From positions 19,814,020-19,878,019 of the forward strand of contig CM020620.1 of assembly GCA_009829735.1 (NCBI GenBank): DNA of 64,000 nt. Direction: 5' to 3'. The notes below the pieces were generated by a model, which had not been told where the DNA came from, made no database searches, and saw only the letters and a program-made list of their open reading frames with translations. The DNA is from Pyropia yezoensis (taxonomy: Eukaryota; Rhodophyta; Bangiophyceae; Bangiales; Bangiaceae). A program made the position numbers and the translations under genes. Positions 42,947-54,909 of this stretch are shown piece after piece; the stretch's first letter is position 1; the number at the start of each line of letters is the position of its first letter.

Positions 42947-44716
42947 CTATCGGGCCGACGGGGAGTGGACCTCTTGGGCCCGCCCCCCCTTACTCTTTTC
43001 CCAGGGGCTTGGGTCCTCAGGGCCATCGTTCTCGGGATCATCACGGTCCGCCTCGTCGTCCGAGAGGTTGATGCCCTCGCACAGCGCCTGGACCATAGCG
43101 ATCCGAGTCTTACGATGGAACTCGTGGTCCGCCTTAGGATGGACCTCGGTAGAATGACTCCGGCCCCGTGAGGCTCCAAGGAAATTATTTTGGGCCTTCC
43201 GGACCATCTTGCGTTGCGCCTCCGTCAGGGTGGGACATTGGTGGCCATGTGGCCCGTCTCCCAACAGAGGTAGCACCGAAAGGGGAGTCGACTGTCCAGA
43301 GTTCGGCCCCTGACATCCGGAAACGTGGGGGCCTTGAACCGATACGTCCTGCCAGGGTCAATCTTGTCCGTTTCCTTTCCCACGGGCCGCTGCAGAACCG
43401 TCGTAGGGCCCGTCGAGTCCACACTCAGCAGCGGTTCAGAATCAGCGGGCTTCCGGGGCTTGAAATCAACGGGCCGACGTGTGGCCCCAGATGTAGAGCC
43501 CCGCGAAGAAGACGCTTGGCCCTGGGCCATCTTGATCACGTCGGTGGCCGCCTTGTGCTCCCAGAAGCAAAGGTAACGAGCTGCTGATAGGTCTTCTTAG
43601 GACCGTTAAAGACGTACGCATCGGTCCGTAGGAAATCAGGGAGCCCTTGGATCAGTTGCTGGTTCATGGTCCCTTCCGAGTGGATGTTTCCAACCGACTC
43701 GTGAGCCCACGGAGCCGCAGAGCAAAGGCCTCAATAGTCTCTTCCGGTTCCTTTGTGGCCTGCTAAACTTGTTCTGGGCCACAGCGAGCGCATGGGGTTC
43801 AGCATATGTCTCCAGGAACCAAATGACGGCCTCTGGGTAACTAGTGATCGGCGCGCCCCCCGACGCGCTTGTGGAATCAGGTAGAGCCCGTGAGTACCGC
43901 ACTCCGCGTCGCCCGAGAGGAACTGAGGGATCACATAAAGGGCCATACCCTCAGAGACCCCATTGTCGTTACAGGCCTTCACCAGCTTACGGAGCCAGGT
44001 AAACATTTTGAGCCCATCCTTACCGGAGAAGTTCGGATAACCGGCAAAAGAGTGTCTCATGTTACGGGCCACACGGCCCATCTTCTTCGCTTCACGGGTC
44101 CCATACGTGTTCTTCTTGTTCAGGAGTCTATAGGTGCGATAGTCTAGGACCTTAGAGAAGCGATCATCGGAACAGCTACGGATCTCGGGGCCAGGTCGTG
44201 CGCGCGCCGGTGGACTCCGCACTAGAGGAAGAGGACCCAGAGGTCCCGGAGAGGATGAGGAGCCCGATGAACGGCGACGTCGGGACCGACGGCGGAACTA
44301 GTACGATTGGAACGTCGGGAACCAGGGGATCGTTCGGGACCAACGGACCCACCCTGACCAGCGGGGCTCTGGCTCAGGGCCTGCGATACTGTGGCCAAAA
44401 TCTCGTCACGGAAAGTCTCAAGGACCGAATGAAGCTCTGTCGCCCCGGAATCATCTGCGGAACCGGGGATACGGGCTCCACCTCGAACCCCGGTCCCTTC
44501 GTCTCGACGCGAATCAGAACGAATCACAGCCGGCGGCGTCTGACGCCGGCGCGGAATACCAGAGGGCCCGCCTCCGCCGCGAATCTCAGGACCACTAGGG
44601 GCCCCACGACCACGAACAGCGGGTGTCACCATCGATGCGTCCGAGGGCGCACCGCGGCCCCGCCCACCAGGGGGAAGGTCCGCCATGTTGGCCCTACGGC
44701 AATCGACCTGAACCAA
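42947..44716 (-). pseudogene. Gypsy2 unit 1 gag
   Basis: This is a fossil gag with about four breaks. It is otherwise nearly identical to the whole gag of unit 3: a disordered N-terminus, an Arg/Ser-rich tract, a capsid-like helical domain and a zinc knuckle with CYLCWETGHMA. Confidence 0.85.
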
Positions 44717-44812
44717 AGGGTACCTCGAACAGGGTCAAGGGACCAAAAGAACCACAGCGCCACCAAGGATAGGAGAGGGCCTTCCCGATACGGGAGAAGA
44801 ATATGGCCCTCC

Positions 44813-44829
44813 CCTGCTGCTCCACCAAA
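44813..44829 (-). other. Gypsy2 primer-binding site, unit 1
   Basis: On the minus strand, TTTGGTGGAGCAGCAGG lies beside LTR 2. The same 17 bases occur at 51709-51725 and 60909-60925, and at 9903-9919 in gypsy1. Confidence 0.75.
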
Positions 44830-44831
44830 GA

Positions 44832-45530
44832 TGTAGCGATATGGCCCTTCTGGCCCAGGGTCCACACACACAAGAAACCACAACGGGGTCAGGAAGGAAC
44901 GGGTAAAGGTCCCAGCGTGATCCACTCGCCCGCCCCTTCAGAGGCAAGGGTAAAAGGACAAAAGCCCGAGGGAGCAAGAACCCAAAGAACCATTGATTTT
45001 CCAAGTTGGCCCCGGGGAGACCCCGGAGCACCCCTCAAGAACCTCCCCCTTGGCCCCTCCAGGGGCCTAGAGCGGGGCCCCCAGAGGGCGCCCCTGGCGG
45101 GTCGAGCGCCAGCAAGGCGTCTGACCTCCACCAGGTCCTCCAGCGCATCCCCTACACCGGGGTTACACTGGGGCGCCGAGGGTCACCAATCAACCCCCGG
45201 TCGCCAAACACAAGCGAAAAGCAAGCGAAAATCCCCCCACACACAGATGCCAATCCCCGAAAAAAACCCAGTGGGAAAAAGGGGAAAGACACGAAAACAT
45301 GCAGTGAAAACAAATACAAAACAAATGGCCACAATGGCCAGTAAGGCCACCTCCACCGGCCAAATCCGCCTCCCTGGGTGGGACCAATCAGGATCCCGGG
45401 TGTGTCGCCACAGTCCCGAGTCACTGACAGAGGGGGCCCCGGCAAGAGAAGGGCTCCACGTAGGATAGCCCGCCGGGTCCAAGTCACCTCCCCAAGGGCC
45501 CGCCTGTCCCCAAAGGCTCAGAACGCCACA
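44832..45530 (-). repeat. Gypsy2 LTR 2 (shared by units 1 and 2)
   Basis: 699 bp, starting TGTAGCGAT. There is no ACGGT on either side, as expected for an inner LTR of an expanded array. Confidence 0.92.
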
Positions 45531-47836
45531 TGGCCCCCTCACAAAGGTTGAGCGTCCCGCCGGCCAACAAGGTACAGGATTCGAGCGGGCCGAGGGGAGG
45601 AACCGATGGGTCCGGGGAGTGGGGATCGAACACGACAGCGTCCAGGCACACAGGAGGGTCACACCGGGGCCACACGCGTGGGAAAATGGGAATTTTGCGC
45701 AGCACCCCACCCCGTGGCACACCTGGCCCCGTCCCCTTCTGCCGTAGAGCGTGAGGGGAAGGGTCGGCGCGCTGCCGTACGGGGGGGTGAGGGCGCAGGT
45801 GTCGCCGCCGGGTCCGCCCCCTGTTCAGGGAGACGACCCGGACATAAGCGGGCCCCCTCGGGCTCCGGTGTCCGTCTCCATAACGGCCACCCGGCCCGCA
45901 TCATCTCCACGCGGGCCCTCTGACCCGGTCGCGTCGTCGGGTCCGTCACCTACTTCACCGTCACCACCGATCCCCCACCTGGCCCACGGTCACGCGGGCC
46001 ACCTGGGTCGTCGTCCATCTCCACCCCAGGTCCCTAGTCTTCCCAAGGGCCCATTCTTATCTGCGCCGCGGCGCCGCCGACCAACATGACGTCCACCGGC
46101 GGCGGCGACGTGAGCGGGGCTGCTGGCATCGACGGGTCCTTGTGCTACACCGGGCCCGCGACGACGCGACAGACGGAGGCCCATTAGCACGACGGGACCA
46201 AGACGACGGAGGCGGTCATCGCCATGGACCAAGGAGGAGGTCCCTTGCGCCGGAGTCCGCGCCTACGGGGAGGACGGTCGGGGCCCATGTGACTCTGCGG
46301 GCTCGACACATCCACTTCCGCTCGACGGGACCCACCAAGGTCCCAATAATGCAGGCCGGGTGAGAACAACCATGGGCCAGGACGGACAACGGCGGGGGAG
46401 GCAAGCACGGGTCCGACGACTACCGAGGCCCTCATGGCCACGACGGCCCACATGTAGTGGATTTTACGTACCTTAGGCGCGTAGCACCCAGAACACACAG
46501 AGAAATAACCCACCAAGAACGCGGGGAGACAGGAGAGATACCGAACCGCCGACCGCCTGGCTAGTTCACGCGGGGATCCGCGACCAGGACGACAGTGTTC
46601 AAGCACACGCAAGTCTGTTTTTTTTCGAAGGGGGAAGCAACGCGCACCCCCACGCACACTCTTACCCTCTCTCACCCGCACCCAGCAACCCTCCACACCG
46701 GGCCACGTGCGGGCCAATCAAAACCCTCCAACATGTCCGGAGGGCCCCTCCCCCACGGATCATCCCTGCCAGCGGGGCAGGAACCTCCAAGATACGGGGA
46801 AGAGGAGCCCCGCCGGACATCAGTGCCAACAGTCAGGATCTCCCCAATCTCACAATCACGCAAAATACACAATCAAAATCCCAACCCCAAATGCATCCCA
46901 TCCCGAAATATTGACCAATGGCCAATTCCGGTCAGGGGAAATTCCCATACACTGGAAATCCCAACAGGGGTCCAGAACCAATGGCGACCCGGTCCCATCT
47001 CCATAGGAGGGGACCAATCGGAAGCCAGTAAAATCCCAAGGGGCCAAATCGGCCCCGTCCTCCGCACTAGGAAGGTGGGCACAGGGGTGCGACGCGATCT
47101 CTACGAGGTCCCCCCACGTGGAGGGCCCATAGGGTCCCTACACCACACACCCAACGACGCCCGAAGACGGATAGGCCCACAAGACCCACGTGACACCAAG
47201 GACCAAGGAGACCAAGTGACCAAGGCCCAAAGGAGATACCGGGACACCAAGAGACGACGGACCATGGGCAGGGGTAAGATGGGCCAGTGCCAGGGCCACT
47301 CAAGTCGGACGGGACCGCCACAAGCAAAGCACGCCGGCGCCTCTTCCGCTCACCCAGGGTCGACTCCCTCCACCCCATGTACTCCAAGCTGGGCCCATCA
47401 CGTCGCCCAGAGAGGGGGAGTAAGAGGCACAAAGAGGGGAGTGGGGAGCGCCAGATGTTGGGGAGACCTAGGAGAGGGTAGGTAGCTGTAAGCAATTGAT
47501 TTGGCGGGAGCGGTGCAAGACCAAATATTGATCCCAAGTCGTTGCAACGCCTCGAATCCGGTCGATTCCTTGGGGAACAAGATGCGTCCTTGCCGATTTT
47601 GATGTCGGGGAAAGATGGGCGTGACGACGGTGATGATGCAAAAGTAGCCCCCGTAAGGAAAAATCTTGGAAATACTAAAAGTCTCCGCCGTCACTGCTGC
47701 TAGTCAGCGGACCTGCCGACACATGTGGCCCGCTCAACACTGCTCGAGTCCAAGGGATAAGCCCCAACTCAGTCAGGCATGGGACCCATGGTCAATGGCA
47801 ATGTGGGCCCATACTTTCCACCATTGTCTCACGGAC
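45531..47836. other. Gypsy2 unit 2: segment between pol and LTR
   Basis: Nearly identical to unit 1 (36351-38661). No convincing gene. A longer plus-strand frame (46595-47485) appears only in this unit and is not conserved in the others. Confidence 0.5.
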
Positions 47837-48336
47837 NNNNNNNNNNNNNNNNNNNNNNNNNNNNNNNNNNNNNNNNNNNNNNNNNNNNNNNNNNNNNNNN
47901 NNNNNNNNNNNNNNNNNNNNNNNNNNNNNNNNNNNNNNNNNNNNNNNNNNNNNNNNNNNNNNNNNNNNNNNNNNNNNNNNNNNNNNNNNNNNNNNNNNNN
48001 NNNNNNNNNNNNNNNNNNNNNNNNNNNNNNNNNNNNNNNNNNNNNNNNNNNNNNNNNNNNNNNNNNNNNNNNNNNNNNNNNNNNNNNNNNNNNNNNNNNN
48101 NNNNNNNNNNNNNNNNNNNNNNNNNNNNNNNNNNNNNNNNNNNNNNNNNNNNNNNNNNNNNNNNNNNNNNNNNNNNNNNNNNNNNNNNNNNNNNNNNNNN
48201 NNNNNNNNNNNNNNNNNNNNNNNNNNNNNNNNNNNNNNNNNNNNNNNNNNNNNNNNNNNNNNNNNNNNNNNNNNNNNNNNNNNNNNNNNNNNNNNNNNNN
48301 NNNNNNNNNNNNNNNNNNNNNNNNNNNNNNNNNNNN
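47837..48336. other. Assembly gap of exactly 500 N
   Basis: The bases on either side correspond to 38661 and 41460 of unit 1. About 2.8 kb of pol is therefore missing if unit 2 is like its neighbours, and 500 is a placeholder length. Confidence 0.95.
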
Positions 48337-49751
48337 CAATCGTCCATCCGGGGGAGGGGGTAAGTGTCCTTGACCGTGAGGTCGTTGAGCCGAAGGTAAT
48401 CAATACAGAATCGGGGGGTCCCATCAGACTTAGGGACCAAAGCGACAGGAAAGGACCATTCGGCTTGCGACGGCTGGATGACTTGGAGCTTCAGCTGCTT
48501 CTCGACTTGCTCCCTAATGAGGTCCCGATGGTGGAGCCCAGTACGATACGGTTGGGACTTATGGGCCGTGCCCCCTCCTTCAGCGTGATGCGATGAGGGG
48601 TGATATCCAAACGGCCCAGCTGGCCATCCCACAGTCCCTTGTATCGGTGCAGCAGTTCTCTTACCGCGCCGTGCAGGGCCGAAGGGATTAGTTCATAGGC
48701 CACCCGCGGCATAAGCTCGGGACCAACGTTGTCCATCTTGGGCCTCTCAATCGGGGGAACAGGGTCAACGGTCTGGACCATCTTGGCCCGCAAAGCCGTC
48801 TGTTCCGCCACCTGCGACGTGGCTCCTTCAGCGGGCCCCAACGTGGCCAACGGGTCGGCCCCTCACAAGGCTCTGGCAACTCCTCGAGCGGGATCTCTTG
48901 AACCGGACCATCATACGGGACCGCGAGGCCCACTGCAAAGTTCTTGGGCAGGTTCACGGGCCTCTTGGACAGATTCGTCAGGTACAGTCGGAAATCCCTT
49001 CGAGTCTTAACATGGGCCAAAGCATTGTGGAGTCGTGAGCCCCTCTTGGCCATCTTGTGGGGCCGTTTCGTACAACAGGCATCGGCCCTCGGTCCCGCAG
49101 CGTACGTAGACGGCCTGGATGGACCTTGGGGCCAATATTACGCCCTTTGACAGGCACAGGGCGCTCGGATCATATCGGACCGGGTTCCCCTTGAGGGACA
49201 AGGCCTTCTGCTTCCTGCCGTCCCATGCCCGCTTGGCATACGTAAGGATCCCACTGGACCAAAGTACCGACTCGGTCCCAGGGTAGATGGCCTTCACGTG
49301 CTCCTTCTGGAAGTCCATCCCCAGGATCACAGGGACAGAAAGGGCCCTCACGACCATAAACTCAAACTGCATGGCCATTCCTTCCACAATAACGGATAAC
49401 TCAACGAGTCCACGGGCCTTCAACAATTGGCCCGAGGCATCACAAACATGGTTCATCATAGGGGGCCCGTGCTGCCTTGTCTCTCCAGTCCTCAGGAAGC
49501 ACGTCCTCCCTTACTACACTGGGCCCGTTTCCAGTGTCCAAGACCGCCATCGTCGGTCTCGGGTCCTCAGTGTCCAGCGGGACCAAAGCATCTAAAGCAA
49601 AGTTTCTCTTGCGTAAAACGAGCAGTGTCCCCTTGATCCAATAGGGCCGTTTCATCCCCGCCCGGCGTTGACGCCACGTCTTGGACCGACGAGTCAGGTG
49701 GGGTAAACACGACTTGGATCCCTCAGAATCATTTGTAGACGCAGTTGGCAC
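48337..49751 (-). pseudogene. Gypsy2 unit 2 pol, part right of the gap
   Basis: Protease and the start of reverse transcriptase ([24 protein letters not shown]). Most of pol is hidden by the gap. The visible part has about three breaks. Confidence 0.8.
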
Positions 49752-49867
49752 AGGTACAGGTACAGGTACAGTAGGGCCCCGAAAGATCTTCGAGAAGCCC
49801 AGCGCAGAAGCAGTCGAACAAGAACTATCGGGCCGACGGGGAGTGGACCTCTTGGGCCCGCCCCCCC

Positions 49868-51612
49868 TTACTCTTTTCCCAGGGGCTTGGGGTCCTCAGG
49901 GCCATCGTTCTCGGGATCATCACGGTCCGCCTCGTCGTCCGAGAGGTTGATGCCCTCGCACAGCGCCTGGACCATAGCGATCCGAGTCTTACGATGGAAC
50001 TCGTGGTCCGCCTTAGGATGGACCTCGGTAGAATGACTCCGGCCCCGTGAGGCTCCAAGGAAATTATTTTGGGCCTTCCGGACCATCTTGCGTTGCGCCT
50101 CCGTCAGGGTGGGACATTGGTGGGCCATGTGGCCCGTCTCCCAACAGAGGTAGCACCGAAAGGGAGTCGACTGTCCAGAGTTCGGCCCCTGACATCCGGA
50201 AACGTGGGGGCCTTGAACCGATACGTCCTGCCAGGGTCAATCTTGTCCGTTTCCTTTCCCACGGGCCGCTGCAGAACCGTCGTAGGGCCCGTCGAGTCCA
50301 CACTCAGCAGCGGTTCAGAATCAGCGGGCTTCCGGGGCTTGAAATCAACGGGCCGACGTGTGGCCCCAGATGTAGAGCCCCGCGAAGAAGACGCTTGGCC
50401 CTGGGCCATCTTGATCACGTCGGTGGCCGCCTTGTGCTTCCCAGAAGCAAAGGTAACGAGCTGCTGATAGGTCTTCTTAGGACCGTTAAAGACGTACGCA
50501 TCGGTCCGTAGGAAATCAGGGAGCCCTTGGATCAGTTGCTGGTTCATGGTCCCTTCCGAGTGGATGTTTCCAACCGACTCGGTGAGCCCACGGAGCCGCA
50601 GAGCAAAGGCCTCAATAGTCTCTTCCGGTTCCTTTGTGGCCCTGCTAAACTTGTTCTGGGCCACAGCGAGCGCATGGGGTTCAGCATATGTCTCCAGGAA
50701 CCAAATGACGGCCTCTGGGTAACTAGTGATCGGCGCGCCCCCCGACGCGCTTGTGGAATCAGGTAGAGCCCGTGAGTACCGCAACTCCGCGTCGCCCGAG
50801 AGGAACTGAGGGATCACATAAAGGGCCATACCCTCAGAGACCCCATTGTCGTTACAGGCCTTCACCAGCTTACGGAGCCAGGTAAACATTTTGAGCCCAT
50901 CCTTACCGGAGAAGTTCGGATAACCGGCAAAAGAGTGTCTCATGTTACGGGCCACACGGCCCATCTTCTTCGCTTCACGGGTCCCATACGTGTTCTTCTT
51001 GTTCAGGAGTCTATAGGTGCGATAGTCTAGGACCTTAGAGAAGCGATCATCGGAACAGCTACGGATCTCGGGGCCAGGTCGTGCGCCATCCTGCGCGCCG
51101 GTGGACTCCGCACTAGAGGAAGAGGACCCAGAGGTCCCGGAAGAGGATGAGGAGCCCGATGAACGGCGACGTCGGGACCGACGGCGACGGGAACTAGTAC
51201 GATTGGAACGTCGGGAACCAGGGGATCGTTCGGGACCAACGGACCCACCCTGACCAGCGGGGCTCTGGCTCAGGGCCTGCGATACTGTGGCCAAAATCTC
51301 GTCACGGAAAGTCTCAAGGACCGAATGAAGCTCTGTCGCCCCGGAATCATCTGCGGAACCGGGGATACGGGCTCCACCTCGAACCCCGGTCCCTTCGTCT
51401 CGACGCGAATCAGAACGAATCACAGCCGGCGGCGTCTGACGCCGGCGCGGAATACCAGAGGGCCCGCCTCCGCCGCGAATCTCAGGACCACTAGGGGCCC
51501 CACGACCACGAACAGCGGGTGTCACCATCGATGCGTCCGAGGGCGCACCGCGGCCCCGCCCACCAGGGGGAAGGTCCGCCATGTTGGCCCTACGGCAATC
51601 GACCTGAACCAA
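49868..51612 (-). pseudogene. Gypsy2 unit 2 gag
   Basis: Nearly the whole gag is present, with the full Arg/Ser-rich tract (SRRRRSRRRRSSG), the capsid-like domain and a basic C-terminus. It has about one or two breaks. Confidence 0.82.
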
Positions 51613-51727
51613 AGGGTACCTCGAACAGGGTCAAGGGACCAAAAGAACCACAGCGCCACCAAGGATAGGAGAGGGCCTTCCCGATACGGGAGAAGAATAT
51701 GGCCCTCCCCTGCTGCTCCACCAAAGA

Positions 51728-52426
51728 TGTAGCGATATGGCCCTTCTGGCCCAGGGTCCACACACACAAGAAACCACAACGGGGTCAGGAAGGAACGGGT
51801 AAAGGTCCCAGCGTGATCCACTCGCCCGCCCCTTCAGAGGTAAGGGTAAAAGGACAAAAGCCCGAGGGAGCAAGAACCCAAAGAACCATTGATTTTCCAA
51901 GTTGGCCCCGGGGAGACCCCGGAGCACCCCTCAAGAACCTCCCCCTTGGCCCCTCCAGGGGCCTAGAGCGGGGCCCCCAGAGGGCGCCCCTGGCGGGTCG
52001 AGCGCCAGCAAGGCGTCTGACCTCCACCAGGTCCTCCAGCGCATCCCCTACACCGGGGTTACACTGGGGCGCCGAGGGTCACCAATCAACCCCCGGTCGC
52101 CAAACACAAGCGAAAAGCAAGCGAAAATCCCCCCACACACAGATGCCAATCCCCGAAAAAAACCCAGTGGGAAAAAGGGGAAAGACACGAAAACATGCAG
52201 TGAAAACAAATACAAAACAAATGGCCACAATGGCCAGTAAGGCCACCTCCACCGGCCAAATCCGCCTCCCTGGGTGGGACCAATCAGGATCCCGGGTGTG
52301 TCGCCACAGTCCCGAGTCACTGACAGAGGGGGCCCCGGCAAGAGAAGGGCTCCACGTAGGATAGCCCGCCGGGTCCAAGTCACCTCCCCAAGGGCCCGCC
52401 TGTCCCCAAAGGCTCAGAACGCCACA
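51728..52426 (-). repeat. Gypsy2 LTR 3 (shared by units 2 and 3)
   Basis: 699 bp, starting TGTAGCGAT, without flanking ACGGT. Confidence 0.92.
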
Positions 52427-54909
52427 TGGCCCCCTCACAAAGGTTGAGCGTCCCGCCGGCCAACAAGGTACAGGATTCGAGCGGGCCGAGGGGAGGAACC
52501 GATGGGTCCGGGGAGTGGGGATCGAACACGACAGCGTCCAGGCACACAGGAGGGTCACACCGGGGCCACACGCGTGGGAAAATGGGAATTTTGCGCAGCA
52601 CCCCACCCCGTGGCACACCTGGCCCCGTCCCCTTCTGCCGTAGAGCGTGAGGGGAAGGGTCGGCGCGCTGCCGTACGGGGGGGTGAGGGCGCAGGTGTCG
52701 CCGCCGGGTCCGCCCCCTGTTCAGGGAGACGACCCGGACATAAGCGGGCCCCCTCGGGCTCCGGTGTCCGTCTCCATAACGGCCACCCGGCCCGCATCAT
52801 CTCCACGCGGGCCCTCTGACCCGGTCGCGTCGTCGGGTCCGTCACCTACTTCACCGTCACCACCGATCCCCCACCTGGCCCACGGTCACGCGGGCCACCT
52901 GGGTCGTCGTCCATCTCCACCCCAGGTCCCTAGTCTTCCCAAGGGCCCATTCTTATCTGCGCCGCGGCGCCGCCGACCAACATGACGTCCACCGGCGGCG
53001 GCGACGTGAGCGGGGCTGCTGGCATCGACGGGTCCTTGTGCTACACCGGGCCCGCGACGACGCGACAGACGGAGGCCCATTAGCACGACGGGACCAAGAC
53101 GACGGAGGCGGTCATCGCCATGGACCAAGGAGGAGGTCCCTTGCGCCGGAGTCCGCGCCTACGGGGAGGACGGTCGGGGCCCATGTGACTCTGCGGGCTC
53201 GACACATCCACTTCCGCTCGACGGGACCCACCAAGGTCCCAATAATGCAGGCCGGGTGAGGACAACCATGGGCCAGGACGGACAACGGCGGGGGGAGGCA
53301 AGCACGGGTCCGACGACTACCGAGGCCCTCATGGCCACGACGGCCCACATGTAGTGGATTTTACGTACCTTAGGCGCGTAGCACCCAGAACACACAGAGA
53401 AATAACCCACCAAGAACGCGGGGAGACAGGAGAGATACCGAACCGCCGACCGCCTGGCTAGTTCACGCGGGGATCCGCGACCAGGACGACAGTGTTCAAG
53501 CACACGCAAGTCTGTTTTTTTCGAAGGGGGAAGCAACGCGCACCCCCACGCACACTCTTACCCTCTCTCACCCGCACCCAGCAACCCTCCACACCGGGCC
53601 ACGTGCGGGCCAATCAAAACCCTCCAACATGTCCGGAGGGCCCCCTCCCCCACGGATCATCCCTGCCAGCGGGGCAGGAGCCTCCAAGATACGGGGAAGA
53701 GGAGCCCCGCCGGACATCAGTGCCAACAGTCAGGATCTCCCCAATCTCACAATCACGCAAAATACACAATCAAAATCCCAACCCCAAATGCATCCCATCC
53801 CGAAATATTGACCAATGGCCAATTCCGGTCAGGGGAAATTCCCATACACTGGAAATCCCAACAGGGGTCCAGAACCAATGGCGACCCGGTCCCATCTCCA
53901 TAGGAGGGGACCAATCGGAAGCCAGTAAAATCCCAAGGGGCCAAATCGGCCCCGTCCTCCGCACTAGGAAGGTGGGCACAGGGGTGCGACGCGATCTCTA
54001 CGAGGTCCCCCCACGTGGAGGGCCCATAGGGTCCCTACACCACACACCCAACGACGCCCCGAAGACGGATAGGCCCACAAGACCCACGTGACACCAAGGA
54101 CCAAGGAGACCAAGTGACCAAGGCCCAAAGGAGATACCGGGACACCAAGAGACGACGGACCATGGGCAGGGGTAAGATGGGCCAGTGCCAGGGCCACTCA
54201 AGTCGGACGGGACCGCCACAAGCACAAGCACGCCGGCGCCTCTTCCGCTCACCCAGGGTCGACTCCCTCCACCCCATGTACTCCAAGCTGGGCCCATCAC
54301 GTCGCCCAGAGAGGGGGAGTAAGAGGCACAAAGAGAGGAGTGGGGAGCGCCAGATGTTGGGGAGACCTAGGAGAGGGTAGGTAGCTGTAAGCAATTGATT
54401 TGGCGGGAGCGGTGCAAGACCAAATATTGATCCCAAGTCGTTGCAACGCCTCGAATCCGGTCGATTCCTTGGGGAACAAGATGCGTCCTTGCCGATTTTG
54501 ATGTCGGGGAACAAGATGGGCGTGACGACGGTGATGATGCAAAAGTAGCCCCCGTAAGGAAAAATCTTGGAAATACTAAAAGTCTCCGCCGTCACTGCTG
54601 CTAGTCAGCGGACCTGCCGACACATGTGGCCCGCTCAACACTGCTCGAGTCCAAGGGATAAGCCCCAACTCAGTCAGGCATGGGACCCATGGTCAATGGC
54701 AATGTGGGCCCATACTTTCCACCATTGTCTCACGGACCATGGGCCTAGTGAAGGCCAGAAGGTGGGTCACACAGGACAGGGCTAGAGCATCGAGGGCCAG
54801 GGTACTCCAGTGGTCCACCACGAGGGCACATATCCGCCCCTGGCTCCAGACACCAGGGCCAAGCAGAGTAGATGGCCTTCAATGGTTCCAGTAGAGCTAG
54901 GGCCCGCTC
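52427..54909. other. Gypsy2 unit 3: segment between pol and LTR
   Basis: Same content as 36351-38833. No convincing gene on either strand. Confidence 0.5.
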
